Shown here piece after piece: positions 1 to 10,793 of a stretch of DNA of 64,000 nucleotides (its first letter is position 1; the number at the start of each line of letters is the position of its first letter). The DNA is from Oreohelix idahoensis. Its lineage: Eukaryota; Mollusca; Gastropoda; Stylommatophora; Oreohelicidae. The position numbers and the translations under genes were made by a program. Below the pieces are notes generated by a model. The model was not told the DNA's origin and did not search any database. It worked only from the letters and a program-made list of their open reading frames with translations. The DNA is taken from assembly GCA_024509875.1 (NCBI GenBank), contig JAMPIV010012152.1:377501-441500 (forward strand). The letters are read 5' to 3'.

Positions 1-1917
1 TCAGAGGATCCAATAATTTTCTCATCATTCTAGAGAAGACACTAGGCGCATTCTTCAATCCAAATGGCAATCTATTAAACTCATAGTGTCCTTCTGAGGT
101 ACTAAAAGCTAGGTATGGTCTAACCTCAGGCTTTACTGGAATCTGATAGTATCCTTTACTCAGATCCACTTTTGAGAAATATTTAGCTTTATTTAGTCTG
201 GCAAACAGCTGATTTGTATCCGGCAATGGATCCACCTGTCCTTCTGTAATAGCATTCAGTCTCCTGTAATCTATACAGAGTCTATGTTCTCCAGAGGGCT
301 TCCTTAAGAGTACAACACCGGAACTATACGAAGACTCACTGTGCGAAATAATTCCTTCCTTCAACAGATAGTCTATCTCTTCCTTCAAAGCTTTCTCCTT
401 AGCAAACGGAATCGAATATGGTTTCATACAGACAGGTGTGGGGTCTATCAGTTTCATATCATATTCCAATAGGTTTGTATGCCCTGGTCGGTCTGTTAAC
501 ACCTCTGCATGATTATTTAGAACCTGTTGCACTCTCTCTTTCTGAGTTTTCGTTAAATGTGTACTGATTTTCACCTGTGCTGCTGTCTCACAGGGGTGTA
601 ATGGATATTCAAATGATGAAAGTGGTTCCTTTTTCATCTCCATGGCGATGGACAAGGTCAACAAGTGTGTCTCTTCCTGATGTTCTCTTTCCAAATATTT
701 CTTCAGGAGATTCACATGATAGATTTTTTCTTTCCCCTTCTTATCTATCTTATAATTTGTTCTAGACACCTTCTCTAGAACTGTATATGGACCCTGCCAT
801 CCAATTTGTAACTTATTCTGACTCCCAGGCAAAAGAAGCAGTACTTTCTCTCCCACAGCCAAATTTCTGTCTTTCGCCTTCCTGTTATAATAGGCAGCAT
901 GTTTCTTCCTGGCTTGTTTCAAATTTTCATTGGCAAGTTTCCAGCCAGTTTTTAACCGAGTGGTCAGCTCATTCACATATTGGTATGAAGATGTAATGTT
1001 TTCCTCTGCCTTTTCATCAGTCCACGTTCTTAACAAAGCTTCAAGTGGACCTTTTATTGGCCTTCCAAACAATAATGTTGCCGGGGCCATACCGGTTGAA
1101 CTATGGGGTACCTCCCGATAAGCAAAGAGGGCGGCGTGCAGGTACTGGTCCCATGTATCTGGTTTTTCGTGTGCCAACTTTCTCAGGATCGACATCAATG
1201 TGCCGTTAAATCTTTCCACTTGGCCGTTCCCTTGGGGATGATACACACTACAATGGAAGTGTTTGGCCTGGAAGATCCTGAAAACTTCTTCAGTTAGTTT
1301 CCCCTTGAACTGAGAGCCATTATCAGTCAAGATTTGATTGGGAAAGCCTAACCTTGTGAAAATTGTGAGCAATGCCTCTGCCACATGTTTTGAATCAATC
1401 GATGACAGGGCTACTGCCTCTCCCCACATAGAACAAGTGTCCACCAGAGTCAGAATGTAGCTGTTCCTTCTCTTGGTTCGGGTGAGAGGTCCCACAAGAT
1501 CCACGGCAACTCTCTCAAAGGGTGTTCCCACTATGGGCATTTCCCCCAGAGTTGCTGGTGCAGTCCAATGTTTAGGTGCTACTCGTTGGCACTCTGGACA
1601 GGATTTTACATATCGTTTGATATCTTCAGTTATTCCTGGCCAGAAATAGTGACAAGCTATTCGCTGTCCTGTTGCGCTGATTCCCATATGACCACTGAAG
1701 GGAATCGCATGCCCTAGTTCCAACACTTTAGTCCTATATGAAGTGGGAAGGACCAGCTGTCCGTGACCATTGGATTCAGATCCAGCCTTCCTATATATCA
1801 GTTTGTTCTTCATATAAAACTCTCCCTTGCCTGGAGGTGTATGAGATTTGGGCAACTTCTTGAAACATGGCTTGAGTGTTTTGTCCTCAGCCTGTGCCTT
1901 CCTCATCTCATCTGGGT
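1..1917 (-). CDS. Integrase and reverse transcriptase half of GMR1-like Gag-Pol (partial)
   Basis: Open on the minus strand from 1917 to the window edge (about 639 codons, no stop on reading it through). Domains in order: a linker beginning with HPDEMRKAQ; an HHCC zinc-binding domain with CPEC at 1589-1600; a DDE integrase core with Asp codons at 1499-1501 (VDLVGP) and 1322-1324 (TDNGSQF) and Glu at 1214-1216 (GQVERFNG), giving D-58-D-35-E; an integrase C-terminal domain with GPYTVLEKV; then RT with the VDLSKGYYQ and LPFG motifs. The frame exits before the F/YxDD motif. The 5' half is at 10799-12453. Integrase ahead of RT marks the GMR1 group. This is the only copy in the window with a DDE core, so it is the best local model of the autonomous element. 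Confidence 0.9.
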
Positions 1918-1922
1918 GAGTA

Positions 1923-3397
1923 TGTTGCAGGTGGAACTTATGGAAGGGGAAGTAATCTTTAGAATGGTTTTTTAGACATATTAAATTTCGAGTTGCAACG
2001 CTTGATTAAGCGGATACTTGTTTGACTTTAGGATAGAATTATCTTTTCCTATTTTTCGGGTGACAGAGTACAGATAAGCGTGTGAACGCTGTTTAATGTA
2101 TTTATTCTGTACTGTTTTGAGTTATGTGAATAGCTCGCTAGTCTGCATGTGTTATCAAGAACGGTGTTCAAGACAACCGAATCTCGTGACGGGTTTTTTG
2201 GTGGGACTAGTGTGTGATTTGGAGAGTTGTGTTTTGGGCGTGGACCGTGTAGGTCGAGTCCCAGTGTTTTTGGATAATGTATGCCTACGTAGGATTTGAG
2301 AAAATGTCGACTTATATATTTCGCTGTGTGTACAGCCTATTTGATAAACTGCAGTGAAGACTGTTTAGGTCATATGAAGATTATTATAGCTGCCGTGTGT
2401 TGCAGGCTTTATTGAGTAATGCAGTACTGTTTAGGCCATATGAAGATTATTATAGCTGCCGTGTGTTGCAGGCTTTATTGAGTAATGCAGTACTGTTTAG
2501 GTCATATGAAGATTATTATAGCTGCCGTGTGTTGCAGGCTTTATTGAGTAATGCAGTACTGTTTAGGCCATATGAAGATTATTATAGCTGCCGTGTGTTG
2601 CAGGCTTTATTGAGTAATGCAGTACTGTTTAGGTCATATGAAGATTATTATAGCTGCCGTGTGTTGCAGGCTTTATGGAGTAATGAAGTACTGTTTAGGC
2701 CATATGAAGATTACTATAGCTGCCGTGTGTTGCAGGCTTTATGGAGTAATGGAGTACTGTTTAGGCCATATGAAGATTACTATAGCTGCCGTGTGTTGCA
2801 GGCTTTATGGAGTAATGGAGTACTGTTTAGGCCTTATGAAGATTATTATAGCTGCCGTGTGTTGCAGGCTTTAGGGAGTAATGAAGTACTGTTTAGGCCA
2901 TATGAAGATTACTATAGCTGCCGTGTGTTGCAGGCTTTAGGGAGTAATGAAGTACTGTTTAGGCCATATGAAGATTACTATAGCTGCCGTGTGTTGCAGG
3001 CTTTATGGAGTAATGGAGTACTGTTTAGGCCTTATGAAGATTATTATAGCTGCCGTGTGTTGCAGGCTTTAGGGAGTAATGAAGTACTGTTTAGGCCATA
3101 TGAAGATTACTATAGCTGCCGTGTGTTGCAGGCTTTATGGAGTAATGAAGTACTGTTTAGGCCATATGAAGATTATTATAGCTGCCGTGTGATGCAGGCT
3201 TTAGTGAGTATTGGAGTACTGTTTAGGCCATATGAAGATTATTAGAGCTGCCGTGTGATGCAGGCTTTATTGAGTATTGAAGTACGGTTTAGGCCATATG
3301 AACATTATTATAGCTGCCGTGTGGTGCAGGCTTTATTGAGTATTGAAGTACTGTTTAGGCCAGGATGTGGACAGGCCGTATTATATATATTTAATGC
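1923..3397 (+). repeat. Left terminal repeat of element X (matching portion)
   Basis: Begins TGTTGCAGG just after the target duplication and matches 8919-10393 without gaps. The true left LTR probably extends further, but sequence after 3397 no longer matches the right copy except in short scattered words. It contains the 66-bp array at 2351-3362. The short ORF at 2096-2299 recurs at 9092-9295 and has no recognisable features. Confidence 0.85.
2351..3362 (+). repeat. 66-bp tandem array (left LTR of X)
   Basis: Fifteen 66-bp units (starts near 2400, 2466, 2532 and so on to 3324) preceded by a partial unit. Each contains the words GCAGGCTTTA, CTGTTTAGGCC and AGCTGCCGTGTG. Variants fall in three groups: TTATTGAGTAATGCA early, TTATGGAGTAATG or TTAGGGAGTAATG in the middle, GTGAGTATTG late. 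Because 66 is a multiple of 3, one frame stays open for about 280 codons (a 22-aa repeat), but that frame has no ATG start. I therefore treat it as a non-coding LTR minisatellite. Confidence 0.9.
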
Positions 3398-4665
3398 CCG
3401 GGAAATTATGTTATATTGACTCGTGTTTGTGCTAGCGAATGCGAGTACATTTATGGCCAGTAATAACAGTGATAACATTTCAGACTGAAACCACTTTTGT
3501 TACATTTATGGTGGTTTTCAGTTAACAGGATCTGACATCTACGACTATTCGCGTCGATAGCCTAAGTGGCGTAGTTTTGTATCATTGGATATGATTTAAG
3601 ATGTGCCTGGGTGGCGTATACGATTAAGAAATTGTTACCTCTACAGTGATATGTACTTGAAGCAAGAGGATAATATGAAGCAAATTTTGTCCACCAGACC
3701 ATAACATATCTAGAGGATCAGTCACTACAAGTTGGAAATAATACATATGACTTTCACGTGACAAGAGTGTAGAACACTTGACTGTGTTATAATTAGCCTT
3801 ATGTAGGCGTGGCTTGAATCTGGTGTACTTCAGAACTGTGACCTAAATATTATCTGCGTGGGTGGCGCATTTGAGAAACAACGCACGCTTTATTTGGTAG
3901 TATGCAACTTTACACCAGTAGCAATTGACGTCCTATTTCGTGCCTATAGACTACAACAACGTCTGCAGTGGTCAAGGAAGTTCAATTAGACTTGGACAGT
4001 ATTTGTACCAGCATTTGTACGGGTTGTCACAGATTTCTGCAATATTCGAGTTACCTGTGCCAGTTATCACCATCACAAGTTCAAGATGTTATGATACACG
4101 GAGTTGCCGTGTACATTTCAGACTACAGAAGAGTCAAGAGGGGCAGTGTGTGCTGTATTATGGTTCCTGTCAACGTGTGCATTGTTAAGCACATATCATA
4201 TTGACGAAATTACCTGAAGACAAGCGAATCAAGTTCCAGTGCTTTCCCGCAGTGGAGGTTTTAGCAGTCTATGTGATATCCAGTATCGTGGCGGAAAAGA
4301 AGCGGGATCATTGACAAGATAAGTGATTGTGTCTTGTGTAAATTGTGTCACTTCATATATGTCGCTAGGCCTCCCTAATTGCTCATTTTGTTATTATTGT
4401 TGTTTATGTCTAATTTGACATATGATTAAGATTTGATGCATAGGTGTTAATGGCTGTTGACATATGTCGATTTTCCTGATAATGATGTGACTTGATAAAG
4501 GTGCTATAAAAAGGAATTGGTGATACAGAATTGATGAATAAGCTCATTTCTTGACAAATAGTTAACTTTGTGAGCTGGAAGGGTAATTGTCAAACCTTTT
4601 GCGACAGTAATTTGTCATAACTATAAGTGATTACTATATATAGTTGATTAAGTAAGTGAATCACC
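3398..4665 (+). other. Left-LTR remainder and 5' leader of element X
   Basis: About 1.27 kb with no convincing gene. Short words resemble the end of the right LTR (for example GAAATTAT, TCGTGTTT and CATTTATG just after 3397), so this part may be a diverged U5 and leader. The word GTGGCGTA or a near variant recurs near 3568, 3610 and 3862, and a similar word occurs at 10629 in the right LTR. A GTAGCA ending near 3923 resembles the end of the right LTR, but no TGG primer-binding site follows it. A TGGCGGAAAAGAAG stretch near 4290 is another weak candidate. Confidence 0.5.
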
Positions 4666-6591
4666 ATGGATCGTGATATGTGCCCTACAGATATAAGGCC
4701 TATGTTGGAGTCTGCATTGGTGGTAGGTAGAGATGGTAAGGGATTGAGAGGTGCACGACTTGGAGTATGGATCATGGACGATTTTTTGGTTAATGTATCG
4801 GCATCTCTAGAGTTATTTGCTGAACATAACTTTAAGCTTCTGTGTAATTCAATAATGGCTAGGGATTTGGTGAATTTGCTACGGCACCTTCGTGTGTTTG
4901 TGCAACAGTATATTGAACTTGAACACGGACATATAGTGCAAAGCATGTTCAAAATAATCCATAACCATACATCTGATGAGCAGGAAAGGGAATTGAGAAT
5001 TGAGAAACAAGCAAAAGTAAACAAACAAAGTGCTCTACAGCAAAGAGAGAATTTCCTAGAAGGTGTTGCTAAAGAGAACGAACTACAGGCAACTGTGTAT
5101 AGGCTTAAAAGTGAGATACTTGAATCAAACTCAGAACTTTCTAGTGCACAAGCTACATTAAATTCAACTTTAAGCAAAGTCCAAGACTTGGAAACTCAGA
5201 TAGGTAATCTCACGCGGGAACTTCAAGAACAGAAAGAGATGTATGAGAAATTGAAGGTTGAGAGAAATGTCTGTGAGAAGACTTACATAGAAATGCTTCA
5301 TGAGGTGATGAATGATAATGCGATGCTCAGTGATCAAATTGGGGAGATGAATATTGTACCCCCCAAGAAGAGTAATGAGATTATGAAAAACAATGATGAT
5401 GTCCAGACTGAAACACTTCAGATAGAGTTGACTCAGTTGAGGGCAAATAAAGAACAGTACGAGAAAGAGACTTTAGTGGAGTTGACGGCTGAGAAAGAGA
5501 AGGTCGCTAAAATTGAAAATTTGCTAGCAGAAGAAAGCGACAAAGTTTTGGCTGTTAAGGAGTTAAATAAAAGGTTAAGTGAAACGATTTCACTTAAAGA
5601 TATTGAAATTGCGGAAGCAAGGGAAAGAATATTTGGCTTAATAGATATGGTTTTGAAAAACAAAAGGTGCTCTTCTGTCAATGTTCACAATGATAGACAG
5701 AAAGTTGCGAAAAGTCAGCCCCATATACTTTTTGCTCAGAGAGATGTCATTCATGGTAAAGACAGATCTTATCGTGGTAAATACAACTTTAAAAGTTCTA
5801 ATATTACTGATAGTTCCAGTGATAATTCTTGGCGTCAGACCAACAAAGATTCTAGTGTAACAGGCAGTTCCGTTGGTCAGGAAAAGAAAGGTGATATATT
5901 TCAGGTCAAGACTCATAAGAGCAAATATTTGTCTACTACTGGAAATACTCAGAAATTAATAGCGGGTGTTGAGACTATTACTACTTGTTCCAAAGATGAA
6001 ACCCATATGCGGAACAATAGAGATACTATTGTTTCTGGCAGTTGTCAAACTCAGCACAGTCAGTTTGAAACTATTGGTAAATATATTCCCATAAGGGAAA
6101 AGAAAAACAGTTCTAGAAAGAGAGATAACCCCAAGAGTAAACAGTACCAAGGGAGATCAGAAAATAATAATTTTCCCTCTCGTAGATACTGTAGACAATT
6201 TAACAAATCTCAAAGTTTTGATTGTAAGAATGTTGGAAAGTATGATAGAGATAATAGCTTTTCAAATGTTGCTTTATATCACCAGAGTAATGTTCCTAAA
6301 CAAAAGACTAAAGTCATTTTTTGTAAACAAGACAACGGTAATAATAAGTATTGTGATCGTAGAACAAATAATAAGCGCAATTGTGCTAATTTTGTTCAAC
6401 ATGAGCCCAGAGTCATTTATAATCAAAGTAAACAGAGTAAAAATAACAGTGGATGCTTGAATACTATTGATTGCTCTACTTGTTGTTGTGAATGTGAGAC
6501 TTTGTTTCAGCGTAAGGCAGCGGCGACATTCAAGGTCGGTCATGTTGTCCCCAAGAATTCTATGATATCTACATGTGATAGAGAGAGCTAG
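4666..6591 (+). CDS. 641-aa coiled-coil protein of element X
   Basis: Complete ORF whose ATG lies in a strong eukaryotic start context (CACCATGG). Residues 1 to about 95 look globular. About 100-335 are Glu/Lys/Gln/Leu-rich with heptad character and long enough for a substantial coiled coil. About 340-600 are Ser/Asn/Lys/Arg-rich and polar, as in nucleic-acid-binding tails. Near residue 600 is a Cys cluster (CSTCCCEC). I see no CCHC knuckle, protease DTG, DDE or RT motif, signal peptide or membrane segment. It is the only long ORF in a recently inserted LTR-type element, so a Gag-like or RNA-packaging role is plausible, but I do not recognise the family. A captured host coiled-coil gene is the alternative. 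Confidence 0.7.
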   Translation: MDRDMCPTDIRPMLESALVVGRDGKGLRGARLGVWIMDDFLVNVSASLELFAEHNFKLLCNSIMARDLVNLLRHLRVFVQQYIELEHGHIVQSMFKIIHNHTSDEQERELRIEKQAKVNKQSALQQRENFLEGVAKENELQATVYRLKSEILESNSELSSAQATLNSTLSKVQDLETQIGNLTRELQEQKEMYEKLKVERNVCEKTYIEMLHEVMNDNAMLSDQIGEMNIVPPKKSNEIMKNNDDVQTETLQIELTQLRANKEQYEKETLVELTAEKEKVAKIENLLAEESDKVLAVKELNKRLSETISLKDIEIAEARERIFGLIDMVLKNKRCSSVNVHNDRQKVAKSQPHILFAQRDVIHGKDRSYRGKYNFKSSNITDSSSDNSWRQTNKDSSVTGSSVGQEKKGDIFQVKTHKSKYLSTTGNTQKLIAGVETITTCSKDETHMRNNRDTIVSGSCQTQHSQFETIGKYIPIREKKNSSRKRDNPKSKQYQGRSENNNFPSRRYCRQFNKSQSFDCKNVGKYDRDNSFSNVALYHQSNVPKQKTKVIFCKQDNGNNKYCDRRTNNKRNCANFVQHEPRVIYNQSKQSKNNSGCLNTIDCSTCCCECETLFQRKAAATFKVGHVVPKNSMISTCDRES

Positions 6592-8903
6592 TGACATCGT
6601 GAAGAGACCGGGTTTTTACACAAGCCGGTACTGGGTAATTGTAAACGTGATTTCTACGTTTTTTTTCATTAAATTTCACTATTGAGTAAAATGGAAATTT
6701 TCATTTGTATTTGTTGACAGAAGCTACGTTGCGATAAGGGTCAAGGCTTCTGTGACATATTGACGGTCAGAAATGTGAGTCAACTTTCCGCTCGAGTAGT
6801 CAACCGAAACCTGTCAGCGTCTAAATAGCAACTGATGGTTACTTTCTGAAGGTCAAGCATGTTTACAAGAGAGTTGGAGACTTCGCGTCTGATTTATTTT
6901 TTTTTTAAATGTGAAGATGATAATATTTTGTATTTTATATTAGTACATGACATGTTGTTGTTTTGAAATAACATATAATTTTGTTGTAATGATTATTTCT
7001 ATGCATCATTTGATTGCCATAATTTTTTTTTATTGTTGTTATTTTTATGTCGGTAGTTTGATGATGTATTAATACATTTTTATGCTATTTATATATTATT
7101 GTGTTGATGTGTATCCTTTATACTACTCTGTTCAACTTAGAATTTTTGCAACTGTGTTGTTTAGGATAGTTTTGTACATGATGAGATTGCACAAACTCAT
7201 TTATTGTGTTGATGTAGTGGTTACTTTTAGATAGTCCTGAGTGTTCGTTATTCACTTAATTTATATTTTTCTCATGTTTTGATGTCATGATTAATTAATA
7301 TATAGAACATACAGAGAAGATGTGTATTATCTGGTATGTTGTGAAATGTAATTTTGGAAAATAGCTTGCATGTATCATACATGATCTTGTATTTGGATTT
7401 GTTAACTTTTTGTGAAACTTCGATTTTTCCAGAACTTGATTTTCTTGCCAGTCAGACATGTAGATTATTTTCTTAGCAGATTATTTTAAAAAAAAAAAAA
7501 CTTATTTTTTGTAGATATTTTTATAGAACCTTTTTTATATTTCATATTAGCAACAAAGTGTAGATTTATTTATAATGTATATCTTATCGATTTGAGTAAG
7601 AGATAGAGTTATACCTAAATAGCATTGTACGGAGCTGAACGTAATTGTCAGCAGAAAGAACTTAAAGGATAAATTAAATTTACATGTGTTGATTTAAAGG
7701 TTTCTTCGAGATAGGATTTTTGTTTTATATTTCACTCATTTTGTTAAAATATTGATTTCATTATTAGGCTTTACTTAAAGTATTACTGAATTACTTAAAA
7801 ATTAAATACTGTTTTTATGTAACTTATCGAGAAAAAAAAATGTTTGTACGGTACTGTTGAAAAAAATGATTTTTTTTTTTTTTGGCATTGTAATTTTTTG
7901 TTGTGTGTGCCCAGCATTTGACTTCGTGATATCATTGATATGTAGTTTGATTAGTTCTTGTAAAAAGTTGTTTTTTATTATGATGTATTTTTTATTTTTA
8001 GCGCTTGATTGTGCGTTGGTCGTATTAGTTATAGTAATGCTATTACTTGTTTGTTCGATGCCTATAATTTATTTATGTTAGTTTTGTATAACTCTTATAA
8101 CTTAGTTAAATTACTTATTAGCTTTTGTTTAGTTATAAATTATTTTTTGATGGTATTAGTATAGATATACTTTGATATTTTGTGTTGTGCCTTTCGATCA
8201 TGTTTATATATTTATTTTTGAATAGGTTATCTGATCAAAACAGTTATTAGTATATACTGTTATTGACTTTCTTTGCGTTCGTGCCTTTGCTTTCTATCTG
8301 TCTTTGGTAACTATTCTTCATTTCATTCCTTCTTTTCTGTTGTCTTTTCGGTATGGATTTCATATCTTGTTTATACTTTCGTACCTCATCTTCGTTTTAC
8401 TTGATTCTATTTGTATACTTTGTCTTCTTTCAACACTTATACCTCTATTCTTTGTATTGTTGGAGTGGTTATATGACTTGATATAACATATCTACTTTTG
8501 ACAGTTGTATTTATTTTACATGTAATTGTCCAACTTAATTATGAGTATATGGTATTGTTGAGTTCTTACTTTCCTTTTTTACAGATCATTCTTCTTTTGA
8601 TTGATCTTGTGTTTTCTCTTTCGATTGGTTGTTTTCGGTTTGGTTTGTACTAAATATACGTAACTTAATTTTGGAACTGATCATATTTGTATATTTAGCT
8701 AATTACTTTTTATACTTAGCTGGTTATGCTGTATGCTTTAATTGCTACTTTACACTTTAATGCTGATATTTCTTGTAAATATCTAATTTTGATTTAAAAT
8801 AAGATATTTTTGTAGGCATATGTTAGAGCTTAATTGTCTTCTAAATTTTTCGTTTTTGGGAGTTAATTTTTTCAAAAAAAATGATAGAATCATTTTTTTC
8901 CCC
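6592..8903 (+). other. AT-rich non-coding interior of element X
   Basis: About 2.3 kb, strongly A+T-rich and T-biased on the plus strand, with runs of A and T (for example near 7488 and 7870). The only ORFs are short, low-complexity and hydrophobic. No polymerase, integrase or RNase H remnant is visible. This is where pol would sit in an autonomous element. Confidence 0.6.
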
Positions 8904-8918
8904 GGAGCGGGTGGTAAC
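8904..8918 (+). promoter_or_regulatory. Candidate polypurine tract of element X
   Basis: GGAGCGGGTGGTAAC abuts the TG of the right LTR at 8919. Position and purine richness fit the plus-strand primer of an LTR retroelement. Two pyrimidine interruptions make it imperfect. Confidence 0.55.
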
Positions 8919-10793
8919 TGTTGCAGGTGGAACTTATGGAAGGGGAAGTAATCTTTAGAATGGTTTTTTAGACATATTAAATTTCGAGTTGCAACGCTTG
9001 ATTAAGCGGATACTTGTTTGACTTTAGGATAGAATTATCTTTTCCTATTTTTCGGGTGACAGAGTACAGATAAGCGTGTGAACGCTGTTTAATGTATTTA
9101 TTCTGTACTGTTTTGAGTTATGTGAATAGCTCGCTAGTCTGCATGTGTTATCGAGAACGGTGTTCAAGACAACCGAATCTCGTGACGGGTTTTTTGGTGG
9201 GACTAGTGTGTGATTTGGAGAGTTGTGTTTTGGGCGTGGACCGTGTAGGTCGAGTCCCAGTGTTTTTGGATAATGTATGCCTACGTAGGATTTGAGAAAA
9301 TGTCGACTTATATATTTCGCTGTGTGTACAGCCTATTTGATAAACTGCAGTGAAGACTGTTTAGGTCATATGAAGATTATTATAGCTGCCGTGTGTTGCA
9401 GGCTTTATTGAGTAATGCAGTACTGTTTAGGCCATATGAAGATTATTATAGCTGCCGTGTGTTGCAGGCTTTATTGAGTAATGCAGTACTGTTTAGGTCA
9501 TATGAAGATTATTATAGCTGCCGTGTGTTGCAGGCTTTATTGAGTAATGCAGTACTGTTTAGGCCATATGAAGATTATTATAGCTGCCGTGTGTTGCAGG
9601 CTTTATTGAGTAATGCAGTACTGTTTAGGTCATATGAAGATTATTATAGCTGCCGTGTGTTGCAGGCTTTATGGAGTAATGAAGTACTGTTTAGGCCATA
9701 TGAAGATTACTATAGCTGCCGTGTGTTGCAGGCTTTATGGAGTAATGGAGTACTGTTTAGGCCATATGAAGATTACTATAGCTGCCGTGTGTTGCAGGCT
9801 TTATGGAGTAATGGAGTACTGTTTAGGCCTTATGAAGATTATTATAGCTGCCGTGTGTTGCAGGCTTTAGGGAGTAATGAAGTACTGTTTAGGCCATATG
9901 AAGATTACTATAGCTGCCGTGTGTTGCAGGCTTTAGGGAGTAATGAAGTACTGTTTAGGCCATATGAAGATTACTATAGCTGCCGTGTGTTGCAGGCTTT
10001 ATGGAGTAATGGAGTACTGTTTAGGCCTTATGAAGATTATTATAGCTGCCGTGTGTTGCAGGCTTTAGGGAGTAATGAAGTACTGTTTAGGCCATATGAA
10101 GATTACTATAGCTGCCGTGTGTTGCAGGCTTTATGGAGTAATGAAGTACTGTTTAGGCCATATGAAGATTATTATAGCTGCCGTGTGATGCAGGCTTTAG
10201 TGAGTATTGGAGTACTGTTTAGGCCATATGAAGATTATTAGAGCTGCCGTGTGATGCAGGCTTTATTGAGTATTGAAGTACGGTTTAGGCCATATGAACA
10301 TTATTATAGCTGCCGTGTGGTGCAGGCTTTATTGAGTATTGAAGTACTGTTTAGGCCAGGATGTGGACAGGCCGTATTATATATATTTAATGCAATGTGG
10401 AAATTATATGATTCGTGTTTTGCTGTCGAATGTGTGTCATTTATGTCATCGTGTCTGTGTTGCAACGTAATAAACAGTAGCGAACTGTTCCAGTCGTTTG
10501 CAACCCTTTTTGACTCCTGCATGTACTCTTACGTACGCACTGTGGTGTGCGAACATATCAACACACACCCAGGTCAACATTCCAGACACAGTGACAGGAC
10601 AGCAGCACACATATATTAAATTAGCCTGCGTGGCGATGATATAGACCAAACCACTACACTCGCAACAGTGGGTGTAAACAGAGATTATATAACATTTAGA
10701 CTTAGCGCCGTTATCAGCGGTGGTTTCAAAGACATAATAACATTAACGTTTAATTACATTTATTGGAAATCAGAATAAAAGGGGGGTGTAGCA
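8919..10793 (+). repeat. Right (3') LTR of element X
   Basis: 1875 bp from TGTTGCAGG to GTGTAGCA, followed by the GAGTA duplication. The first 1475 bp match the left repeat; the last 400 bp (10394-10793) do not. The last part holds an AATAAA near 10470 and a run AAAAGGGGGG just before the terminus. Confidence 0.85.
9347..10358 (+). repeat. 66-bp tandem array (right LTR of X)
   Basis: Same 15-unit array as at 2351-3362, with the same variant order, shifted by exactly 6996 bp. The identical unit order shows that both arrays come from one reverse-transcription event and have not diverged by unequal exchange since. Confidence 0.9.

Larger units (their letters stand above)
1923..10793 (+). mobile_element. 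Element X: non-autonomous LTR-type retroelement with one coiled-coil ORF
   Basis: 8871-bp insertion into the Gag-Pol frame of C/D. Target duplications are GAGTA at 1918-1922 and 10794-10798, and the termini are TG...CA. Terminal direct repeats start at 1923 and 8919 and match without gaps for 1475 bp; I noticed only one substitution (near 2155/9151). A purine-rich tract (8904-8918) directly precedes the right repeat. The interior has one long ORF (4666-6591) and no visible protease, integrase, RT or RNase H. The near-identity of the repeats implies a recent insertion. 5-bp duplications with TG/CA ends point to a DDE integrase supplied in trans. A primer-binding site could not be identified, because the left repeat loses its match to the right one after 3397. 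Confidence 0.85.

Noticed and set aside
2397..3245. 282-codon repeat protein in the LTR array of X (again at 9393-10241)
   Set aside because: The frame begins with GTG and has no ATG start. Unit differences are not biased to synonymous sites, and the open frame follows from a unit length divisible by 3.
1923..10793. Element X as a DIRS/Ngaro-type element with split repeats
   Set aside because: It has TG/CA ends and a 5-bp target duplication, no tyrosine recombinase, and the sequence before the right repeat does not match the sequence after it.
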